A stretch of DNA of 49,416 bases from positions 1 to 49,416 of the forward strand of contig JBKCXU010000042.1 of the NCBI GenBank assembly GCA_046316025.1, in the 5' to 3' direction. The stretch is from JAJTHJ01 sp046316025. Lineage in GTDB: Bacteria; Pseudomonadota; Gammaproteobacteria; Burkholderiales; Burkholderiaceae_F. Positions 44,986 to 49,416 of this stretch are shown here, one piece after another. Below the pieces are notes generated by a model that ran no database searches, was not told the origin of the DNA, and worked only from the letters and a program-made list of their open reading frames with translations. Within the stretch, counting starts at the first letter, position 1; every line of letters begins with the position of its first letter. The position numbers and the translations under genes were made by a program.

Positions 44986-45771
44986 ATGCATGTAACGAAT
45001 GCGTTGCGAACCGTCGCCTCGTGCGCGCTGGCTTGGTTGTGGTTGACCGGGCCCGCCTCGGCCGAACCGGGTCTGGGGTCGATCCGTTTCGACAACTGGG
45101 GCTTTTTCCAGAAGAACCCCGACGACTCCAACCAGTGGCAGTACCGGCCCCGGGTGTACGTGCCCTACGAGTTCGAAGGAGGCTGGACATTCCGCCAGCG
45201 TGCCGACGTGCCGATGATCTACACCGACAGCCGCGGGCCGGGCAACCCGGGCGGCGGCTATTCCGGCGGCATCGGCAACATCCTGCTCGAATCGATCCTG
45301 GACACGCCCGATTTGGCGCCGAACCTGTCGCTTCGAGCCAGCGTGCGCCTCGTGTTCCCGTCGCCCAAGCCTTCGCCGTTTGGCACGGACAATCAGTATC
45401 AGGTGGCGCCGATGCTTGGATTCAGCTACCGAATTCCCGATCTGTTGCGAGGCGTCACCGTGACGCCGTCCGCGCGCTACTTCTGGGGTTTCAACGCCAG
45501 CGAGCCCAACGTCAAGCTGGTCAACACCCTCGACCTGTTCCCGGCCGTGGACTTCCGCCTGGACGAGCAGTGGGCGCTGCAGTTGTATCCGGAAAACCCG
45601 ATCGTCTACAACCAGAACACCAGCGCCTGGTTCGTGCCGCTCGACTTCATGTTCGTGCGCCGTGTCGGCAAGACCTTTCACTTCGGCATCGGCGGCGCAT
45701 TCAAGTTGGGCAATCCCTCCAGCCCCAGCTACGACTACCTGATCAACGGGCGGGCGACCTTCTACTTCTGA
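44986..45771 (+). CDS. outer-membrane beta-barrel protein, uncharacterised (neuromedin U / phenol-pathway-like family)
   Basis: A 261-residue exported protein. The signal peptide ends GPASAEP (cleavage near residue 26). The mature part alternates aromatic strands (NWGFFQKNPDDSNQWQYRPR, GWTFRQRADVPMIYTD, NLSLRASVRLVFPSPKPSP) and ends RATFYF with a C-terminal Phe, as in outer-membrane barrels. I recognise it as part of a conserved family sometimes labelled neuromedin U or the MetA-pathway phenol degradation group; the function is unknown. GGAGAAC precedes ATG 44986. A GC-rich hairpin follows the stop. The nearly 300 nt upstream (44690-44985) show no gene. Confidence 0.85.
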   Translation: MHVTNALRTVASCALAWLWLTGPASAEPGLGSIRFDNWGFFQKNPDDSNQWQYRPRVYVPYEFEGGWTFRQRADVPMIYTDSRGPGNPGGGYSGGIGNILLESILDTPDLAPNLSLRASVRLVFPSPKPSPFGTDNQYQVAPMLGFSYRIPDLLRGVTVTPSARYFWGFNASEPNVKLVNTLDLFPAVDFRLDEQWALQLYPENPIVYNQNTSAWFVPLDFMFVRRVGKTFHFGIGGAFKLGNPSSPSYDYLINGRATFYF

Positions 45772-45774
45772 GAA

Positions 45775-45796
45775 CGCCGCCGCTCAGGCGGTGGCG
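45775..45796 (+). terminator. GC-rich hairpin after the barrel-protein gene
   Basis: Nine-base arms CGCCGCCGC and GCGGTGGCG (one G-U pair in RNA) with loop TCAG, starting 4 nt after the TGA. No T-run follows. It lies between two convergent genes. Confidence 0.5.
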
Positions 45797-45908
45797 CCTC
45801 GGCGCGTGCACCCGATGTGGCCTTGGCTGTTGGGCAGGCGGTTGCCCAAGCTCTTCAGCCCAAACGTCGCGGCGGCGAGCATCGAACGTGCTGCACGCCA
45901 AAGACCCG

Positions 45909-47372
45909 TCACCGAGCGCCGGCCGGATCGACGACAACCTTGAGGCCGGCTTCCTTCAGCATGCGCTGGAACTCAGGCGACGCGGGGATGATCGTGCCTG
46001 CCGCAGCGCGCAGGCGATCCACGGCCTCGGGCGGCAGCACGAAGCTCGTGGGTTGCTGGTTCAGGTAGTCGCGCTCGGCCTTGTCCTGCAGCGCCGCGAA
46101 CGACACGTCGATGGCGTAGATCTTCGCTTGCGGCACGCGGATGGCGGCGCAGACCGGCGCGTCCCGGTTGACGTCGCACCCGGCCAAGTCGCGCAGACGC
46201 CGGGCCGTGTCCCACCGCGCCGAGATGTCCTTCAGCAACTCGACCGCCTCATACGAGTAGTGATCGATCGGCACGCCAGTGGACTTGAGCAACACGTCCA
46301 CCACGCCGGGCCCCTCTTCCGAGGTATCCCACGGGGTCGGGGGCGACGATAAGGAGTTGACGACGATCACGACGACTCTCTTCACGTGGTCGAGCCGCGT
46401 CGGGACGCCGGCAGCGTGCAAGGCTTCGAGCAGTTGCAGCGCATCGAGCACGCCGCGCATGCCCACGTTGTCGGAAATGCCGCCGTCTACCAGGTGGATG
46501 TACGGGCGGTTCGGGCCATCGGCAAGGGCCTGGCCCTCTTTCAGCTCGCGTATCGCACGGGCCGCAGGCCGCGGTGGATCGTCCGACTGGATGAACATCT
46601 TGACCCACGCCGGCGCCTCGTGCTTGCAGCTGCCGCCGTAGTTATTGAGGGTGACCGTGGAAAGCACGACGGGGACGGCCGACGATGCCGATGCGGCGCG
46701 CGCCAGCCGCACGGCATTCAGATCCGAGCACAGCAGGTTGAAGACGCTCTGGTTGAAGGGGACGCGGCTGCCGGTCGAGATGTCGGTGGCGGATGCCACG
46801 ATGTAGGGGCCATCGCCGCGGTCGAGGTCGCCGAAGGTCGCGCCGTTGAACAGGATCTCGTCGTAGTAGTTCGCCGCGAGTTCCGAGCGCCCCGCCGTGC
46901 CGCCGATGTAGTCGGGCCAGTACCTGGGACTGAGGGTACGAGCGAGCAGTTCACCCTGCACGTCGCGCTTGAGGAAGCGCTGTTCGTAGTCGGCGAACAA
47001 CTTGTCGCCGTACAGGCCATAGGCGAGCGCCGTGAAGCTGCCGCCGGAGACGCCGGTGATCATGTCGACGGCGTCGAGCAGGCGCAGCTTGGTACCGTTG
47101 GGAGCGACGACCTCGGTGCGCCGCAGGAACTCCAGTACCCCATAGGAGAACGCGGCAGCGCGGGTGCCGCCCCCGGAGAAGGCGAGGACGACCAGTGTGT
47201 CCTGGCTCTTGAAGTGCTTCTGGCGCGTCTGGAAGGTGTAGCCGCCATTCGGGTCGATCTGCGTGATTGGCGGATTGACCGGTCGCGTAGCGCAGCCGGC
47301 GAGGCCGAGCGTTGCGGCGAGCAAGGGAGCCGCCAGAATGCGGGTCTTCGCCAAGGTTCGGATCCGTCGCAT
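45909..47372 (-). CDS. patatin-like phospholipase, lipoprotein
   Basis: A 487-residue patatin-family lipase with a lipoprotein signal peptide (lipobox LGLAGC, Cys27). The active site is complete: GGGTR oxyanion loop (67-71), nucleophile Ser109 in GVSGGS and the Asp of DGG (Asp296) in HLVDGGISDN. It should be anchored in the inner face of the outer or periplasmic membrane and hydrolyse phospholipid or similar esters. It is last in a minus-strand run with the elastin-like protein gene (34 nt upstream) and DUF2092. Confidence 0.93.
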   Translation of the reverse strand: MRRIRTLAKTRILAAPLLAATLGLAGCATRPVNPPITQIDPNGGYTFQTRQKHFKSQDTLVVLAFSGGGTRAAAFSYGVLEFLRRTEVVAPNGTKLRLLDAVDMITGVSGGSFTALAYGLYGDKLFADYEQRFLKRDVQGELLARTLSPRYWPDYIGGTAGRSELAANYYDEILFNGATFGDLDRGDGPYIVASATDISTGSRVPFNQSVFNLLCSDLNAVRLARAASASSAVPVVLSTVTLNNYGGSCKHEAPAWVKMFIQSDDPPRPAARAIRELKEGQALADGPNRPYIHLVDGGISDNVGMRGVLDALQLLEALHAAGVPTRLDHVKRVVVIVVNSLSSPPTPWDTSEEGPGVVDVLLKSTGVPIDHYSYEAVELLKDISARWDTARRLRDLAGCDVNRDAPVCAAIRVPQAKIYAIDVSFAALQDKAERDYLNQQPTSFVLPPEAVDRLRAAAGTIIPASPEFQRMLKEAGLKVVVDPAGAR

Positions 47373-47405
47373 GGGGCAGGTCGGTTTGTTCGGCAGCCCC
47401 TGCGC

Positions 47406-47732
47406 TCAGCGCACCCCAACCCGGTTGACAGGACCACCTCGATTCGCGGGTGCGGCGCCCGGGCCCGGCGCACCCACGCCAACGCCGGGTACTCCTACAC
47501 CCGGTGCGACCCCCGGACCCGGCGCGCCGACACCGACGCCAGGAGTGACGCCAACGCCAGGCGCGCCGGCGCCGACCGTGGAACGGCGTGCGACCCCGGC
47601 ATAACTCACTGGCGTGGCAGGCGCACCGACCACGGCTTGGGCTGCGGCAACCGGGCCTCCTTCGCCATAGCCCAGCCATCCGACGACAGCCAGGCAAGTC
47701 ATGAACAAGACTCTGTGCGCGCCGTGGATCAT
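47406..47732 (-). CDS. small secreted elastin-like Gly/Val/Pro-rich protein
   Basis: A 108-residue protein with a hydrophobic N-terminus (VLFMTCLAVVGWL, possible signal peptide) and, from about residue 55, repeats of the PGVGV and VGAPGPG types, for example TPGVGVGAPGPG at 63-74 and VPGVGVGAPGPG at 81-92. VPGVG is the repeat of elastin; here it arises in a bacterial exported protein. The start ATG overlaps the DUF2092 stop by 4 nt, so it is translated. A low-complexity frame in the antisense strand is a shadow of the same repeats. Function unknown. Confidence 0.7.
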   Translation of the reverse strand: MIHGAHRVLFMTCLAVVGWLGYGEGGPVAAAQAVVGAPATPVSYAGVARRSTVGAGAPGVGVTPGVGVGAPGPGVAPGVGVPGVGVGAPGPGAAPANRGGPVNRVGVR

Positions 47733-48547
47733 TTCTTCGCTCCAGTGTTGGTGTCCGGTGGCAGTTCGTCGAGCCCGAGCAGGTCGTCCGGCCGGAGCTT
47801 CTGCGCCGATGCTGGCGGGGTGAAGGCAAACGCGTTCGGTGCCGGCACGATACCCGTCTTCCAGCCCGTCACCCGAAGCGTGTACTGCGGCGCACCGTTC
47901 AGTGTCTTGCTGGTGATCACCATTTTACGCGGTACGGGCTTGTCGCCCACGTCGACCCAGAGTTGCCAGTCGGTGTCGAAGTTGCGGAAGGCCAGGTGCT
48001 CGCACTCGCGGCCATCGATCACACCACGGCCAATGTGCTTGGCCTCCATCACGCCCGCCACCAGTACGTCATACGAGTTCGACAACAGCAGGTCGGCAAA
48101 AGGAAGCGCGACCCCATGGCCCGCGCGCAGCGCCTCGAATAACTGGTCGAGGCTTCCCGGTGCGTCGAATTGCGCGTAGGCATTCAGGTTCTTGGCGAAG
48201 ATGCTTACGACCTTGCCGTCAAAGACCATCGCCACGTCGGCATAACCGCCCACGCGATGCGCGCGTATCCGGTTCGGTCGGCTCAGCAAGGCGTCGCCAG
48301 AATTCGTGAACTGGATCTTCTCCAGTTGCGGCGTGATGACTTCGATGTCGCTGTCGAAACTGAGCTCGATCGTCGGCTGGCTGCCCACATAGTCCGACAT
48401 GGCCTTGAGCACGGCCTTCGCATCCCTGGCCTGGGCCTGGACGCCAGGCGCTGCCACCACCGCCACCAGCGCCCCGGCAAGCATCAGGACACCAGCCGAC
48501 ATCGAAATACATCGGCCTCTGCAGGCACTTCTGGTTTGCGCATTCAT
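47729..48547 (-). CDS. DUF2092 family periplasmic protein
   Basis: A 272-residue exported protein with a long signal peptide (to about residue 39, ending GVQAQA). The mature domain is DUF2092: MSDYVGSQPTIELSFDSDIEVI, RPNRIRAHRVGGYAD, DGKVVSIFAKNLNAYAQFDAP and DGRECEHLAFRN. The fold is related to lipoprotein-localisation proteins of the LolA/LolB type, but the role is not defined. GAGGAG precedes the ATG at 48547. It is the first gene of the three-gene operon ending in the patatin-like lipoprotein; this pairing suggests a common envelope function. Confidence 0.9.
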   Translation of the reverse strand: MNAQTRSACRGRCISMSAGVLMLAGALVAVVAAPGVQAQARDAKAVLKAMSDYVGSQPTIELSFDSDIEVITPQLEKIQFTNSGDALLSRPNRIRAHRVGGYADVAMVFDGKVVSIFAKNLNAYAQFDAPGSLDQLFEALRAGHGVALPFADLLLSNSYDVLVAGVMEAKHIGRGVIDGRECEHLAFRNFDTDWQLWVDVGDKPVPRKMVITSKTLNGAPQYTLRVTGWKTGIVPAPNAFAFTPPASAQKLRPDDLLGLDELPPDTNTGAKK

Positions 48548-48646
48548 CACTTCAACTCCTCGATGTCGGATTGAGGCCAACGGTAGCACTGCCTAGCGCT
48601 TGCACCGTTGCGCAGTTTCATGGCACGGCATCGTTTTGGCGCGCGT

Positions 48647-48949
48647 TCACACGCGCCCGGCCCCTTCAGCGCACGCCGACCCCGCGACCACCTGCACCAC
48701 CGTCGGCGTGTTCTCCGCCTGACCCGCCTCGTACACCGACCGCGTGGCGCTGGGCGGGTCCTTGCTGAAGTTGTCGGCGCCTGCGGCTGCGGTCCACTCC
48801 TTCATGTAGTTGGTCATCGTCACATGGCCGGCCTGCCGCACCGGGCGGTCGGTGAACCAGATCGTCCGCGGCATCACGTTCACCATCGTCTTGTCGTCGG
48901 CCCTCAGGCTTTCGGCGATCTGCACGAACATCGGCTGCACCTTGCCGTC
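48647..48949 (-). pseudogene. truncated remnant of a conserved exported-protein family
   Basis: The frame starts at GTG 48949 with the middle of a family whose members read FVQIAES..., then IWFTDRPVRQAGHVTM, NYMKEWTA and NFSKDPPSATRSVYEAGQ. Intact relatives begin with a signal peptide about 25 residues earlier and continue after VVQV for a further 30 residues or so. Here the upstream in-frame stop is only 19 codons before ATG 48940, and after VVQVV the sequence turns to GSACAEGAGRV and ends. Both ends therefore look damaged. The family function is unknown to me. Confidence 0.5.
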
Positions 48950-48985
48950 CGCCCGCGAGCGCGGGACCCGGCAGGCGCGGCTGCC

Positions 48986-49276
48986 CTACTGCGTCATCTG
49001 GTTGAGGATCTTCGTCTTCGCCGCCTCGTAGTCGCTCTGGCTGATGAGTTTCTGGTCGTAAAGCGACTGCAGTTCCTGAAGCTTCTGCTGTGGCGTCTTG
49101 GTCGAGGCCGCTGCCTGCGCTTGAGCCGCCGCCTTGTCGGCGGCAGCGGCCGACTGCTTGGCGGCAGCGGCGGATGCGTCGGCGGCCGACTGCGCGGATT
49201 GCGCCGCCGCCTCCTTGGAGGCATTCGCGCTGGCAGTGGCGGCCGCCGAGGCAGTGGCCGCGCTGGCGACGATCAC
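48986..49276 (-). CDS. Ala-rich protein with C-terminal SHOCT domain
   Basis: A 96-residue frame from GTG 49276: an Ala/Ser-rich stretch (residues 1-60) and a SHOCT domain (about 62-94, KLQELQSLYDQKLISQSDYE). SHOCT is a short helical tail domain found at the end of many bacterial proteins. The lack of a signal peptide or clear ribosome site suggests that the start may be wrong or the N-terminus lost. The Ala-rich part may form a coiled helix. Role unknown. Confidence 0.55.
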   Translation of the reverse strand: MIVASAATASAAATASANASKEAAAQSAQSAADASAAAAKQSAAAADKAAAQAQAAASTKTPQQKLQELQSLYDQKLISQSDYEAAKTKILNQMTQ

Positions 49277-49339
49277 AGGGTTTCCGTACTTTTCGTGCGG
49301 AATTTGGCGTTAAGGCAGCTTCTCCTCTCTGAGACTTGC

Positions 49340-49416
49340 TTACCGCCTCTTCGATTGCGCGGATTGCTGAGGCGCCAGCCGGCTCAGTTGTTCTGTGAGA
49401 TGTTCATCGAACCGCG
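49340..49416 (-). CDS. 3' end of a gene entering from beyond the window
   Basis: From the window edge, a minus-strand frame reads HLTEQLSRLAPQQSAQSKRR and stops at TAA (49340-49342). Such a basic end could belong to a real gene, but 24 codons are too few to judge. Confidence 0.25.
   Translation of the reverse strand, partial: RFDEHLTEQLSRLAPQQSAQSKRR

Noticed and set aside
47263..47604. plus-strand frame with TPTPG repeats
   Set aside because: Antisense image of the PGVGV repeats; the minus-strand frame has the signal peptide and the coupled start.

Overview
The window is about 49.4 kb of high-GC DNA (mostly near 70 % by eye) that reads as the chromosome of a betaproteobacterium, most likely Burkholderiales-like. 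This placement is inferred from gene families and gene order: single-chain PurL, PpiC/BolA/YciB, the ygfZ - mltG - tmk - holB - pilZ - tatD order, DUF4936, and two livKHMGF-type transporters beside beta-oxidation genes. I see no rRNA, tRNA or CRISPR array.

Layout. 1-4.7 kb: the 3' three quarters of purL, then a small signalling-type operon (a 22-codon leader, a winged-helix-like protein, and a DUF3365 haem sensor whose HAMP half lies beyond an in-frame TAG). 4.7-8.1 kb, minus strand: ppiC, bolA, yciB and selO. 8.2-23.4 kb, plus strand: an apparent carboxylic-acid catabolic island. It holds an acyl-CoA ligase, a complete branched-chain-type ABC transporter, a Fic protein, a fused enoyl-CoA hydratase/3-hydroxyacyl-CoA dehydrogenase, a DmdC-type acyl-CoA dehydrogenase, an NADP-dependent oxidoreductase, an SDR and an epoxide-hydrolase-type alpha/beta hydrolase. 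Most junctions are stop/start overlaps. 23.4-27.0 kb: M16 protease, YbgC-type thioesterase, GNAT. 27.0-30.4 kb, minus strand: a PagP-like enzyme fused to a second outer-membrane barrel, then NRDE, DUF4936 and YgfZ proteins. 30.4-34.4 kb: mltG-tmk-holB-pilZ-tatD. 34.4-41.1 kb: purT and a second branched-chain-type transporter, interrupted by a GNAT gene and by a REP element. 41.1-42.7 kb: a REP-associated tyrosine transposase (RAYT) and an AT-rich islet bounded by 24-bp inverted repeats. 42.8-44.7 kb: LD-carboxypeptidase and a DUF2087-TadA fusion. 45-49.4 kb: an outer-membrane barrel protein and a minus-strand envelope operon (DUF2092, an elastin-like Gly/Pro/Val protein, a patatin-like lipoprotein), then gene remnants and a SHOCT protein.

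How the parts fit. The ligase, first transporter and beta-oxidation genes suggest import, CoA activation and oxidation of an organic acid whose identity the sequence does not reveal. Three copies of one two-hairpin REP element (about 6.44, 20.52 and 40.26 kb) share the window with a RAYT gene, the family linked to REP spread.

The observations most worth checking are the PagP-barrel fusion, the in-frame TAG in the haem-sensor gene, the RAYT-adjacent AT-rich islet, the Walker A lysine-to-arginine change in one LivF, the Fic protein lacking the usual catalytic histidine, the DUF2087-TadA fusion, and the elastin-like secreted protein.
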